Shown: in pieces, positions 11,250 to 19,767 of the stretch | Numbering within the stretch: the first letter of the stretch is position 1 | Layout: every line of letters begins with the position of its first letter | NCBI RefSeq assembly: GCF_000720455.1 | Contig: NZ_JOAK01000026.1 | Coordinates: 1 to 64,000 of the forward strand | DNA from: Streptomyces virginiae | GTDB taxonomy: Bacteria > Actinomycetota > Actinomycetes > Streptomycetales > Streptomycetaceae | Direction: 5' to 3' | Length of the DNA stretch: 64,000 nucleotides | The notes under the pieces: generated by a model | Told to the model about the DNA's origin: nothing | Database searches by the model: none | The model's input: only the letters and a program-made list of their open reading frames with translations | Position numbers and translations under genes: made by a program

Positions 11250-12979
11250 GAACCATGACCACCAACACCACCCCGCAGACCGACACCGCGAAGACGGCCT
11301 CCGCGCCCGCCGCACTCCTCTACGCGGTCATCGGCGGCAGCCTCCTCACCATCGTCAGCGCCTTCCTCGCCTGGACGTGGACCGCCGACTTCCCCGGCGA
11401 CCTCACCTTCTACGGCAGCCCCGCCGGCCTCCAGTACGTCACCCTCGCCGGAGCGGCCCTCACCCTCGTCTTCGCGCTCTCCGCGCTGGGCGTCAAGGGC
11501 CTCGGCTGGCTCACCCCGGCCGGCTCCCGCAAGGCCGTCTGGTTCCTCGCCCTCGGCAACGCCGCAGCCACCTGGTTCACGGTCGTCGCGATCACCGTCG
11601 TCCTCGGCGGCGTGATCAACCTCGAACCCGGCGCCTACGTCGCCCTCGTCGGCTCGCTCGTCCCGGCCCTCGCCGCGTACAAGCTGCCCGACGACACCCG
11701 CAAGGCGGCCGCCCCCAAGGCGAAGCTGCCCTCCTGGGCCGAAATCCTCGTCATCACCGGCGTCTTCGCGCTCGGCCTCTTCGTCATCACCTTCGGCATC
11801 GACACCGATGACAAGGAACCGCAGCTCTTCGTCGCCTACCTGATCACCGTCGCCTTCGCGGCCCTCGCCCTGAACAAGTCGGGCCTCCTCGCCCGCTTCT
11901 CGGCCCTCACCGCGAACAACCGCCAGGTCACCCTCATCGGCACGGCGGCCGCCGCGATCGCCTTCCCCTTCATCCAGCAGAGCGGCGACACCTACACGCT
12001 CATCGCGGTCAACATCCTGATCTTCGCGACCGTCGCCCTCGGCCTCAACGTCGTCGTCGGCCTCGCCGGCCTCCTCGACCTCGGATACGTCGCCTTCCTC
12101 GGCGTCGGTGCCTACGCCGCCGCCCTGGTCTCCGGCAGCACCGCCTCCGCCTTCGGCATCCACCTCCCCTTCTGGGCGGCGGTCATCGTCGGCGCACTCG
12201 CCTCGCTCGTCTTCGGCGTGGTCATCGGTGCACCCACCCTCCGCCTGCGCGGCGACTACCTCGCCATCGTGACCCTCGGCTTCGGAGAGATCTTCCGCAT
12301 CGCCATGGGCAACCTCGACGGCGACTCCGGCCCGGACATCACCAACGGCCCCAACGGCATCCCGAACATCCCCCACCTCGAACTCTTCGGGTGGAACTTC
12401 GGCGAGTCCCACATGGTCGGCGGCATCGAACTCGGCGCCTACGCCAACTACTACTTCCTGATGCTGCTCGTCATGGCTCTGGTCGTCGTGGTCTTCTCCC
12501 GCGCCGGCAACAGCCGCATCGGGCGCGCCTGGGTCGCCATCCGCGAGGACGAGACCGCCGCCGAGGCCATGGGCATCAACGGCTTCAAGGTCAAGCTCAT
12601 CGCCTTCGCCCTCGGCGCCACCCTCGCCGGCCTCGCCGGCACCGTCCAGGCGCACGTCAACAGCACGGTCGTCCCCGAGAACTACGTCTTCGCCGGGCCC
12701 GTCCCGCCGAACTCCGCGTTCCTCCTCGCGGCCGTCATCCTCGGCGGCATGGGCACCATCCGCGGCCCCATCCTCGGCGCCGCACTGCTCTTCCTGATCC
12801 CGGCGAAGCTGGCCTTCCTCCAGGACTACCAGCTCCTCGCCTTCGGCATCGCCCTCATCCTGCTCATGCGCTTCCGCCCCGAAGGCCTCATCGCCAACAA
12901 GCGCGCGCAGCTCGAGTTCCACGACGACACCGCTGACCAGGCCCCCACGGACCTGGCCACCGCCAAGGCGGGGGCGTGA
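11246..12979 (+). CDS. livM: branched-chain amino acid ABC transporter permease LivM
   Basis: 577 residues, starting at a GTG that overlaps the livH stop; an ATG at 11255 is an alternative. The C-terminal ~330 residues are a standard LivM permease (LNVVVGLAGLLDLGYVAFLGVGAYAAAL, then AIREDETAAEAMGIN as the ATPase-contact loop). The N-terminal ~230 residues add several extra membrane helices, making it longer than the ~420-residue E. coli protein; long LivM forms are common in actinobacteria. It pairs with LivH. Confidence 0.95.
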   Translation: MRTMTTNTTPQTDTAKTASAPAALLYAVIGGSLLTIVSAFLAWTWTADFPGDLTFYGSPAGLQYVTLAGAALTLVFALSALGVKGLGWLTPAGSRKAVWFLALGNAAATWFTVVAITVVLGGVINLEPGAYVALVGSLVPALAAYKLPDDTRKAAAPKAKLPSWAEILVITGVFALGLFVITFGIDTDDKEPQLFVAYLITVAFAALALNKSGLLARFSALTANNRQVTLIGTAAAAIAFPFIQQSGDTYTLIAVNILIFATVALGLNVVVGLAGLLDLGYVAFLGVGAYAAALVSGSTASAFGIHLPFWAAVIVGALASLVFGVVIGAPTLRLRGDYLAIVTLGFGEIFRIAMGNLDGDSGPDITNGPNGIPNIPHLELFGWNFGESHMVGGIELGAYANYYFLMLLVMALVVVVFSRAGNSRIGRAWVAIREDETAAEAMGINGFKVKLIAFALGATLAGLAGTVQAHVNSTVVPENYVFAGPVPPNSAFLLAAVILGGMGTIRGPILGAALLFLIPAKLAFLQDYQLLAFGIALILLMRFRPEGLIANKRAQLEFHDDTADQAPTDLATAKAGA

Positions 12980-14007
12980 ACACCATGACGACCACCACGG
13001 ACACCACCACCAAGACCACGGTTCTCGAAGCCAAGGGCGTCACCATGCGCTTCGGCGGCCTCACCGCCGTCAAGGGCGTCGACCTCCAGGTCAACGCGGG
13101 CGAGATCGTCGGACTCATCGGCCCCAACGGCGCCGGCAAGACGACCTTCTTCAACTGCCTCACCGGGCTGTACGTCCCCACCGAGGGCTCCGTCACCTAC
13201 AAGGGCACCGTCCTGCCGCCGAAGCCCCACAAGGTCACCGAGGCCGGCATCGCCCGCACCTTCCAGAACATCCGGCTCTTCCACAACATGACCGTGCTGG
13301 AGAACGTCCTCGTCGGACGCCACACCCGCACGAAGGAGGGCCTCTGGTCCGCCCTGCTGCGCGGCCCCGGCTTCAAGAAGGCCGAAGCCGCCAGCGAAGC
13401 GCGCGCCATGGAACTCCTCGAGTTCATCGGCCTGGAGCACAAGGCCGACCACCTCGCGAAGAACCTCCCCTACGGCGAGCAGCGCAAGCTGGAGATCGCC
13501 CGCGCCCTCGCCAGCGACCCCGGCCTCATCCTCCTGGACGAGCCCACCGCCGGCATGAACCCGCAGGAGACCCGCGCCGCCGAAGAGCTCATCTTCGCGA
13601 TCCGGGACAAGGGCATCGCCGTACTCGTCATCGAGCACGACATGCGCTTCATCTTCAACCTGTGCGACCGCGTCGCCTGTCTCGTCCAGGGCGAGAAGCT
13701 CATCGAAGGCACCGCCTCCGAAGTCCAGGGCGACGAGCGCGTCATCGCGGCCTACCTCGGCACCCCCTTCGAGGGCGAGCCGGGAGCGGCCGAAGTCGCC
13801 GAGGTCGAGGCGGCGGAAGCCCACGCCGAGGCGGAGGCCGAGGCTGCGGCCGAGCCCGAGGCTGCGGCCGAGACCGAGACCGAGACCGAGGCGGAAGCCG
13901 CGGACGAGGACGAGGCCCCCGCCACGGACGCGGACGCCGAGGCCGACGCGGACACGGACGCGGACAGCACCACCAGCACCACCAGCACGGAAGGAGAGGC
14001 CAAGTGA
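12976..14007 (+). CDS. livG: branched-chain amino acid ABC transporter ATPase LivG with acidic tail
   Basis: 343 residues; the GTG at 12976 overlaps the livM stop, and an ATG at 12985 is the alternative. Walker A is GPNGAGKTT, the signature region is NLPYGEQRKLEIARAL and Walker B is LILLDEPTAGMNP, with the switch His in VIEHDMRF. Residues to about 260 match LivG. The remaining ~80 residues are an unusual low-complexity extension of Ala, Glu, Asp and Thr (repeats such as AEAEAEAA and TETETEAEA), which LivG normally lacks. It energises uptake together with LivF. Confidence 0.95.
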   Translation: MNTMTTTTDTTTKTTVLEAKGVTMRFGGLTAVKGVDLQVNAGEIVGLIGPNGAGKTTFFNCLTGLYVPTEGSVTYKGTVLPPKPHKVTEAGIARTFQNIRLFHNMTVLENVLVGRHTRTKEGLWSALLRGPGFKKAEAASEARAMELLEFIGLEHKADHLAKNLPYGEQRKLEIARALASDPGLILLDEPTAGMNPQETRAAEELIFAIRDKGIAVLVIEHDMRFIFNLCDRVACLVQGEKLIEGTASEVQGDERVIAAYLGTPFEGEPGAAEVAEVEAAEAHAEAEAEAAAEPEAAAETETETEAEAADEDEAPATDADAEADADTDADSTTSTTSTEGEAK

Positions 14008-14720
14008 CCGCACTGCTCAAGGTCGAGGACCTCAAGGTCGCCTACGGCAAGATCGAAGCCGTCAAGGGAATCTCCTTCGAGGTCAACGAGGGCGAAATCG
14101 TCTGCCTCGTCGGCACCAACGGCGCCGGCAAGACGACCACCCTGCGCACCCTCTCCGGGCTCCTGAAGCCCACCGCGGGCAGCATCACCTTCGACGGCCA
14201 GCCCATCGTCGGTGTCCCCGCCCACAAGATCGTCTCCCTGAAGCTGGCGCACTCCCCCGAGGGCCGCCACATCTTCCCCCGGCTGACGATCGAGGAGAAC
14301 CTCCAGCTCGGCGCCTTCCTCCGCAGCGACAAGGACGGCATCGAGAAGGACATCCAGCGCGCCTACGACCTCTTCCCCATCCTGGGCGAGCGTCGCAAGC
14401 AGGCCGCCGGCACCCTCTCGGGCGGTGAGCAGCAGATGCTCGCCATGGGCCGTGCGCTCATGTGCCAGCCGAAGCTCCTCATGCTGGACGAGCCCTCCAT
14501 GGGCCTGTCCCCGCTGATGATGCAGAAGATCATGTCGACCATCTCCGAGCTCAAGGCCTCGGGCATGACGATCCTGCTCGTCGAGCAGAACGCCCAGGCG
14601 GCGCTCTCCCTCGCCGACCAGGCGCACGTCATGGAGATCGGCAAGATCGTCCTCTCCGGCACCGGCCAGGACCTCCTCCACAACGAGGACGTCCGCAAGG
14701 CCTACCTCGGCGAGGACTGA
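14004..14720 (+). CDS. livF: branched-chain amino acid ABC transporter ATPase LivF
   Basis: 238 residues from the GTG at 14004, which overlaps the livG stop and follows GGAGAGG. Walker A is GTNGAGKTTT, the signature motif is LSGGEQQMLAMGRAL and Walker B is LLMLDEPSMGLSP. The start VTALLKVEDLKVAYGKIEAVKG and the length are those of LivF. It is the last gene of the transporter operon and is closed by a strong hairpin. Confidence 0.96.
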   Translation: MTALLKVEDLKVAYGKIEAVKGISFEVNEGEIVCLVGTNGAGKTTTLRTLSGLLKPTAGSITFDGQPIVGVPAHKIVSLKLAHSPEGRHIFPRLTIEENLQLGAFLRSDKDGIEKDIQRAYDLFPILGERRKQAAGTLSGGEQQMLAMGRALMCQPKLLMLDEPSMGLSPLMMQKIMSTISELKASGMTILLVEQNAQAALSLADQAHVMEIGKIVLSGTGQDLLHNEDVRKAYLGED

Positions 14721-14728
14721 CACAACGT

Positions 14729-14766
14729 GTGAGGCCCGCCTCCCCTCGGGGGGAGGCGGGCCTCAC
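14729..14766. terminator. bidirectional terminator after livF
   Basis: A 17-bp perfect stem (GTGAGGCCCGCCTCCCC at 14729-14745, complement at 14750-14766) with a TCGG tetraloop. It lies between the convergent livF and response-regulator genes. Confidence 0.85.
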
Positions 14767-14800
14767 GCATGTCCGGGTGCCGGAACCGTGTCGCGGAGAA

Positions 14801-15454
14801 CTACTTCCCGCTCTCCTTCTTCTTCGCCTCGGCATCCTCGATGACCACCTCGGCGACCTGCTGCATCGACATCCGGCGGTCCATGGAGGACTTCTGGATC
14901 CAGCGGAAGGCGGCGGGCTCGGTCAGCCCGTACTGCGTCTGCAGGATGCTCTTGGCCCGGTCGACCAGCTTGCGGGTCTCCAGCCGCTGCGAGAGGTCGG
15001 CGACCTCCTGCTCCAGCGCCCGCAGCTCGGCGAACCGGGACACCGCCATCTCGATGGCCGGCACCACGTCGCTCTTGCTGAACGGCTTCACGAGGTACGC
15101 CATGGCCCCGGCGTCCCGGGCCCGGTCGACGAGGTCGCGCTGCGAGAACGCCGTCAGCATCAGGACGGGCGCGATGGACTCCTGCGCGATCTTCTCGGCG
15201 GCGGAGATCCCGTCCAGGACGGGCATCTTCACATCGAGGATGACCAGGTCGGGCCGGTGCTCGCGGGCGAGCTCGACGGCCGTCTGCCCGTCGCCGGCCT
15301 CGCCGACGACCGAGTAGCCCTCTTCTTCGAGCATCTCTTTGAGGTCGAGACGGATGAGCGCCTCGTCCTCGGCGATGACGACCCGGGTCGTCAGCGGCGG
15401 AACGTGCGACTGGTCGGCGTCGGGCGTGGGCGTCGACTCGTGCTCGGCGGTCAC
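14801..15454 (-). CDS. pdtaR: ANTAR-domain response regulator (PdtaR-like)
   Basis: 217 residues from the GTG at 15454, chosen because AAGGAG lies just upstream; the frame is open six codons further. An N-terminal receiver domain shows the acidic pair (IAEDEALIRLD), the phospho-acceptor Asp in LVILDVKMP, the Thr in LMLTAFS and Lys in VKPF. A coiled linker leads to an ANTAR domain (ETRKLVDRAKSILQTQYGLTEPAAFRWIQ), which binds tandem hairpins in RNA and prevents termination. Domain order and the nearby polA and pyk genes match PdtaR (Rv1626) of Mycobacterium. A partner histidine kinase is not present here. Confidence 0.92.
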   Translation of the reverse strand: MTAEHESTPTPDADQSHVPPLTTRVVIAEDEALIRLDLKEMLEEEGYSVVGEAGDGQTAVELAREHRPDLVILDVKMPVLDGISAAEKIAQESIAPVLMLTAFSQRDLVDRARDAGAMAYLVKPFSKSDVVPAIEMAVSRFAELRALEQEVADLSQRLETRKLVDRAKSILQTQYGLTEPAAFRWIQKSSMDRRMSMQQVAEVVIEDAEAKKKESGK

Positions 15455-15553
15455 GGGGGCTCCTTGTTGCAAGGCGATTCAGCTCCCCCGAGCCTACCTA
15501 GCTCCTGTATGTTTGTGACACGGAGGGTCTTATGTATCCTTCGTTTCGAAGGG

Positions 15554-15626
15554 GCCCCGGTAGCCCAGCGGTAGAGGCGATGGATTCAAAACCCATTCAG
15601 CGTCGGTTCGAATCCGACCCGGGGTA
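15554..15626 (+). tRNA. atypical tRNA with anticodon CAA (tRNA-Leu-like)
   Basis: A 73-nt tRNA-like sequence. The acceptor stem GCCCCGG/CCGGGGT, discriminator A73 and T arm (GTCGG TTCGAAT CCGAC) are good. The anticodon loop is TTCAAAA, giving CAA (Leu). The D stem has a bulged A, and base 31-39 of the anticodon stem is an A-C mismatch. The variable loop is only 5 nt, whereas a true tRNA-Leu needs a long variable arm. CCA is not encoded, as is common in Streptomyces. It may be a tRNA-Leu in name only, or a pseudo-tRNA. Confidence 0.7.
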
Positions 15627-15923
15627 CTTCTCCTTCAATTTCAAGGTCGCCAGGATAATTCGGCGATCTTCACTCGTCGCGGTGAACGAAACTTCGAATT
15701 GCGGCCAACCGGACGAAGACCGGCGTAGCTCCCCGGGCGTGGAGCACAATCCCGCGATACTGCGATACGCGAATCAGCCGTCCTCCCGTTTACGCACACC
15801 AGGGCGCCGCGTCTCCCGCACCGTTTCGGGACAGGCCGACGCGGCCGGCGGCGGTGCCGTGCGGTTCCGCCACCCACGCGCAGGGGCCGAGGTCGCGGTC
15901 GGTGCGCTACCGGATGCTCGCGC

Positions 15924-16508
15924 TCAAGGCCGTGGTTCCGGGTCGGTGGCCAGGCGGGCGTGGAGGTGTTCGTCGTGGTGGACGCCGTCGCCGAAGAGGT
16001 GTGACTCGCGCAGGGTTCCTTCGGGGAGGTAGCCGCAGCGGTGGGCGACGCGGCAGGAGTCTTCGTTGCCGGTGGCGTGGGCGAGCTCGATGCGGCGGGC
16101 ACCGGCCGTGCGGAAGCCCCAGGTGGTGACGGCCCTCGTGGCGCGGGTGGCGAGGCCCCGGCCGCGGGCGTCCGGCAGGAGCCAGTAGCCGATCATGGCC
16201 AGGCCGTCGGCCCGGTCCACCCAGCGGAGGTTGACGGTGCCGAGGAGGCCGCCGTCGGTCGCGGCCAGGGCGGCGAAGGCGGCGCCCGCCCCCCGGTCCC
16301 AGGCGTCCTCGCGGGCTTCGAGCCAGGTCCGGGCGGCTTTGTGGTCGGCCGCGGCGAGGGGGTTCCAGAGGGCGATCGTCGGATCGGCCGCGGCGGCGAC
16401 GAGGCTGTCCAGCAGCTCCGGTCCGGCCGGCTCGCGGCCCCACGGGTGGAGCGTCACGTCGCCGAGGTCGAGCGTGGTGCGGACGAACGTCCGTATGGAG
16501 GTGCTCAT
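15924..16508 (-). CDS. GNAT family N-acetyltransferase
   Basis: 194 residues. The RimJ/RimL-like GNAT fold is shown by LLGTVNLRWVDR, IGYWLLPDARGRGLATRA (the R/Q-x-x-G-x-G/A acetyl-CoA loop), the RRIELAHATGNEDSCRVAHRCGY helix and the closing GTLRESHLF. It probably acetylates the amino group of a small molecule or a protein N-terminus. It stands as a single leftward gene with no informative partner. Confidence 0.9.
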   Translation of the reverse strand: MSTSIRTFVRTTLDLGDVTLHPWGREPAGPELLDSLVAAAADPTIALWNPLAAADHKAARTWLEAREDAWDRGAGAAFAALAATDGGLLGTVNLRWVDRADGLAMIGYWLLPDARGRGLATRATRAVTTWGFRTAGARRIELAHATGNEDSCRVAHRCGYLPEGTLRESHLFGDGVHHDEHLHARLATDPEPRP

Positions 16509-16559
16509 GACGCCCTTCCTACTCGGCCGTCGTGCCTCTCGCCAGCCCTTTTCGGCCGG

Positions 16560-16736
16560 CTACGGGAGGTCGCCGTCGCCGCCGAGGTTGGCGACCATGC
16601 GGCGCAGTACGTCGATGGTGGCCGCGTACGCGGCGTCGTCGATGCCTTCGCGCATCCTCGCATGGACCTCGGCGCCGTGGGCGGTGAGGTCGGCGAAGAC
16701 GGCTTCGAAGTCGGTGTGCTGGTCGTCGTAGGGGGG
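16560..16736 (-). pseudogene. C-terminal remnant of a MarR-like regulator
   Basis: Reading leftwards in the same frame as the gene at 16737-17318 and directly after its TGA, the DNA encodes about 55 residues ending FEAVFADLTAHGAEVHAR and DDAAYAATIDVLRRMVANLGGDGDLP before a TAG. This resembles the C-terminal dimerisation helix of MarR regulators. No DNA-binding domain and no proper start remain, so it appears to be a leftover. The family assignment rests on my recollection of such C-termini. Confidence 0.5.
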
Positions 16737-17303
16737 TCACGGGGTGGGGAGGTGGACCTCGGTCACGACCGCGGTGGCGATCGTCGGCCGGCCTTCGTGC
16801 ATGGTGATGCGCCGGCCGGGGCGGACGTGCTGCCACTGGGCGGGGGTGAGGGGGACGAGGCGGACGGTGGCCCGGGCACCGGGTTCCAGGGAGCGGGTGT
16901 TCTCCAGCCAGAGCGCGGCGATGTCCACGGCGGGCTCTCCGGTGGGTGAGAGGTTGCCGATGTCCCATACGGGGCGGAGGATGCCGTGCCCGGGGACCGG
17001 TGCTCCGCGGGCGCCGAGGGTGAGGTCGGCGCGGATCATTCCGTTGCGGATCTCGGAGGCCCTCCAGTGGCACCAGGCGGTGCTGTGTTCGAGGTGCAGC
17101 TGCCGGGCCGCGTCGGCGAGTCGTTCCCAGAAGGTCAGGGGCAGCGGTCGCGCGTTACCCGCCCCTTCGAGCATGGTGAGGGCGGTTTCCCACTCGTCGT
17201 GGGCGAGGAGGTCCCAGACGTCCCGCACGGTGAGGTCGTTGTCGGTGGCCGTCTCCTCGGGAGTGAGGAGGGCGGCTGCTTCGAGCAACTCGATGACGTC
17301 CAT
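16737..17303 (-). CDS. hypothetical protein
   Basis: 188 residues from the ATG at 17303 (MDVIELLEAAALL); an upstream ATG adds five residues. The N-terminal half is helical and acidic (NDLTVRDVWDLLAHDEWETALTML, then FWERLADAARQLHLEHSTAWCHWR). The C-terminal half looks like a small beta barrel (SLEPGARATVRLVPLTPAQW, VRPGRRITMHEG), somewhat like elongation-factor domain-III folds seen in Streptomyces hypothetical proteins. No motif gives a function. Its TGA runs straight into the MarR-like remnant. Confidence 0.65.
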   Translation of the reverse strand: MDVIELLEAAALLTPEETATDNDLTVRDVWDLLAHDEWETALTMLEGAGNARPLPLTFWERLADAARQLHLEHSTAWCHWRASEIRNGMIRADLTLGARGAPVPGHGILRPVWDIGNLSPTGEPAVDIAALWLENTRSLEPGARATVRLVPLTPAQWQHVRPGRRITMHEGRPTIATAVVTEVHLPTP

Positions 17304-17318
17304 GGGGTGATTGTCCAC

Positions 17319-17343
17319 ACCGCGCCGGACCGTCCGGCGCGGT
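17319..17343 (-). terminator. hairpin upstream of pyk's neighbour
   Basis: A 10-bp stem (ACCGCGCCGG at 17319-17328, complement at 17334-17343) with a 5-nt loop, lying 19 bp after the pyk stop on the pyk transcript. Likely terminator for pyk. Confidence 0.65.
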
Positions 17344-17361
17344 GGGGCGGGGTGGGGCTGG

Positions 17362-18789
17362 TCAGCGGACGGCGTCGCCGATGTGGTGGATGCGGACGAG
17401 GTTGGTGGAGCCGGTGACGCCGGGGGGTGAGCCGGCGGTGATGACGACCACGTCGCCGGTCACGCAGCGGCCGATGCGCAGGAGTTCCTCCTCGACCTGG
17501 GCGACCATCGCGTCGGTGGAGTCGACGTGGGGCCCGAGGAAGGTTTCGACGCCCCAGGTGAGGTTGAGCTGGGAGCGGGTGGCCGGGTCGGGGGTGAAGG
17601 CGAGGAGGGGGATGGGTGAGCGGTAGCGGGAGAGGCGCCGGACGGTGTCGCCGCTCTGGGTGAAGGCGACGAGGAACTTGGCGTCGAGGAAGTCGCCCAT
17701 TTCCGCGGCCGCACGGGCGACGGCTCCGCCCTGGGTGCGGGGCTTGTTGCGGTCGGTGAGGGGCGGGAGGCCCTTGGCGAGGATGTCCCCTTCGGCGGCT
17801 TGGACGATGCGGGACATGGTGCGGACGGTCTCGACAGGGTATTTGCCGACGCTGGTCTCGCCGGAGAGCATGACGGCGTCGGTGCCGTCGATGACGGCGT
17901 TGGCGACGTCGGAGGCTTCGGCGCGGGTGGGCCGGGAGTTGTCGATCATCGAGTCGAGCATCTGGGTCGCGACGATGACGGGCTTGGCGTTGCGCTTGGC
18001 GAGTTTGACGGCGCGCTTCTGGACGATGGGGACCTGTTCCAGGGGCATTTCGACGCCGAGGTCGCCGCGGGCGACCATGATGCCGTCGAAGGCGGCGACG
18101 ATGTCGTCGATGTTGTCGACGGCCTGGGGCTTTTCAATTTTGGCGATGACGGGGAGGCGGCGGCCTTCTTCGTCCATGACGCGGTGGACGTCTTCGATGT
18201 CGCGGCCGCTGCGGACGAAGGAGAGGGCGATGACGTCGGCGCCGGTGCGCAGGGCCCAGCGGAGGTCTTCGATGTCCTTGTCGGAGAGGGCGGGGACGGA
18301 GACGGCTACGCCGGGGAGGTTGAGGCCCTTGTGGTCGGAGACCATGCCGCCCTCGATGACGCGGGTGCGGACGCGGGGTCCGTCGACGGCGGTGACTTCG
18401 AGGGTGACGCGGCCGTCGTCGACGAGGATGCGTTCGCCGGTGGTGACGTCCGCGGCGAGTCCTTTGTAGGTGGTGCCGCAGGTGTGGCGGTCGCCCTCGT
18501 GGTCTTCGACGGTGATGGTGAATTCGTCACCGCGTTCAAGGAGTACGGGTCCTTCGCGGAAGCGGCCGAGGCGGATCTTCGGGCCTTGAAGGTCGGCGAG
18601 GATGCCGACGCTGCGGCCGGTCTCGTCGGAGGCCTTGCGTACACGCTGGTAGCGCTCCTCGTGTTCGGCGTAGGTGCCGTGGCTGAGGTTGAGGCGGGCG
18701 ATGTCCATTCCGGCTTCGACCAGTGCTTTGATCTGGTCGTATGAGTCGGTGGCGGGGCCCAGGGTACATACGATTTTCGCTCGGCGCAT
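17362..18789 (-). CDS. pyk: pyruvate kinase
   Basis: 475 residues from the ATG at 18789 (MRRAKIVCTLGPATDSYDQI), the normal start of actinobacterial pyruvate kinase. The substrate barrel carries NLSHGTYAEHEER and the active-site signature around IAKIEKPQAVDNI...GIMVARGDLGVEMP. The C-terminal domain (SGDTVRRLSRYR, TAGSPPGVTGSTN) is the allosteric part. It converts phosphoenolpyruvate and ADP to pyruvate and ATP, the last step of glycolysis. A large AT-rich inverted repeat lies 55 bp upstream of the start. It is followed by a hairpin. Confidence 0.97.
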   Translation of the reverse strand: MRRAKIVCTLGPATDSYDQIKALVEAGMDIARLNLSHGTYAEHEERYQRVRKASDETGRSVGILADLQGPKIRLGRFREGPVLLERGDEFTITVEDHEGDRHTCGTTYKGLAADVTTGERILVDDGRVTLEVTAVDGPRVRTRVIEGGMVSDHKGLNLPGVAVSVPALSDKDIEDLRWALRTGADVIALSFVRSGRDIEDVHRVMDEEGRRLPVIAKIEKPQAVDNIDDIVAAFDGIMVARGDLGVEMPLEQVPIVQKRAVKLAKRNAKPVIVATQMLDSMIDNSRPTRAEASDVANAVIDGTDAVMLSGETSVGKYPVETVRTMSRIVQAAEGDILAKGLPPLTDRNKPRTQGGAVARAAAEMGDFLDAKFLVAFTQSGDTVRRLSRYRSPIPLLAFTPDPATRSQLNLTWGVETFLGPHVDSTDAMVAQVEEELLRIGRCVTGDVVVITAGSPPGVTGSTNLVRIHHIGDAVR

Positions 18790-18843
18790 GGGGCGAGCGT
18801 ATTCCCCTACCAACGGGTAGGTAATCGCTTCCGGGTGTCCACT

Positions 18844-18870
18844 CAACAACCTTTGAGCAAAAGGTTGTTG
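18844..18870 (-). promoter_or_regulatory. inverted repeat in pyk promoter region
   Basis: Perfect 11-bp arms CAACAACCTTT (18844-18854) and AAAGGTTGTTG (18860-18870) around a 5-nt spacer, 55 bp upstream of the pyk start. It is AT-rich and continues into TTGACAACTGTTG on the right. It lacks the GC-rich stem expected of a terminator, so it is more likely an operator or promoter element. Confidence 0.5.
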
Positions 18871-18889
18871 ACAACTGTTGAATGTGCAT

Positions 18890-18913
18890 GGGGGTGCTCC
18901 GATGAGCACCCCC
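18890..18913. terminator. terminator after the SIMPL gene
   Basis: A 10-bp perfect stem (GGGGGTGCTC, loop CGAT, GAGCACCCCC) between the SIMPL-domain gene stop and the pyk promoter region. Confidence 0.75.
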
Positions 18914-18935
18914 GGGGGCCCGTTTTCTACGCGTT

Positions 18936-19640
18936 TCAGAGTTGGGGCGGGGTCATCGTGAAGCGGGCGTTCACCTGGGCGTGGACGGTCTGGCGCTGGG
19001 GTTCGAGGTCGAGCGGCGGGGGGCCTGCGTCCTCGGCGGCGCTGAAGGCCATGGTGCGCATGCCGGAGCCGCCGGGGGCCTGGGCGAACGGGGCGGCGTT
19101 CTCGGCGCCGAGGTCGGCGAGTTCGACGAGGGCGGCGAGGCGGGCGCCGAGGGCTTCGGCGTATTCGCGGGCGCGCTGGACGGCTTCGAGCACGGCCTGG
19201 CGGCGGGCTTCGCCGTGGGCGGGCGAGGTGGGGCGCAGGGCCCACCAGGGGCCGTCGACCTGGGTGAGTTCGAGGTCGGCGAGGCGGGTGGTGAGTTCGC
19301 CGAGGGTGGTGAAGTCGCTGAGTTCGGCGGTGATGTGGACGCGGCCGTGGTAGGCGCGGACGCGTTCGGCGCGGCCGTGGCGGGTGAGTTCGGGGGTGAT
19401 GGAGAGGGCACCGGTTTCGAGCTTCTCGACGGGGTCGCCGTAGCTCTTGATGAGGTCGAGGACGGTGTTGTTGCGCCGGGTGAGGTCTTCGAGTGCGGTG
19501 CGGCGGTCGGTACCGCGGGCGCTGACGGTGATGCCGATGCGGGCGATCTCGGGGTCGACTTCGAGGCGGGCTTCGCCGCGGACGGCGACGCGGGGTACTT
19601 CGGGGGTGCCGTAGGGCTGGTGCGATGCGTCCTGGGTCAT
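18936..19640 (-). CDS. SIMPL-domain (DUF541) protein
   Basis: 234 residues. The opening VAVRGEARLEVDPEIARIGITVSARGTDR, the SITPELTRHGRAERVRAYHGRVHI stretch and the late RREAVLEAVQRAREYAEALG-type helix are standard for the SIMPL/DUF541 family. Some relatives sit in the periplasm, but this one has no visible signal peptide. Function is unknown; family members form oligomeric rings. It is divergent from the 5'-nucleotidase gene, sharing a 127-bp intergenic region. Confidence 0.85.
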   Translation of the reverse strand: MTQDASHQPYGTPEVPRVAVRGEARLEVDPEIARIGITVSARGTDRRTALEDLTRRNNTVLDLIKSYGDPVEKLETGALSITPELTRHGRAERVRAYHGRVHITAELSDFTTLGELTTRLADLELTQVDGPWWALRPTSPAHGEARRQAVLEAVQRAREYAEALGARLAALVELADLGAENAAPFAQAPGGSGMRTMAFSAAEDAGPPPLDLEPQRQTVHAQVNARFTMTPPQL

Positions 19641-19767
19641 GGATTCACTCTCGCACTGTCGCCCGTTCGGGTGTGGTCACCGGATCGAAACCTGACGGGG
19701 GTGTTGCGGCTTGTTACCAGTGGGTCAGAATCTACGCGCGTTGTTCAGGCCTCAAAAGGGAGATGGC

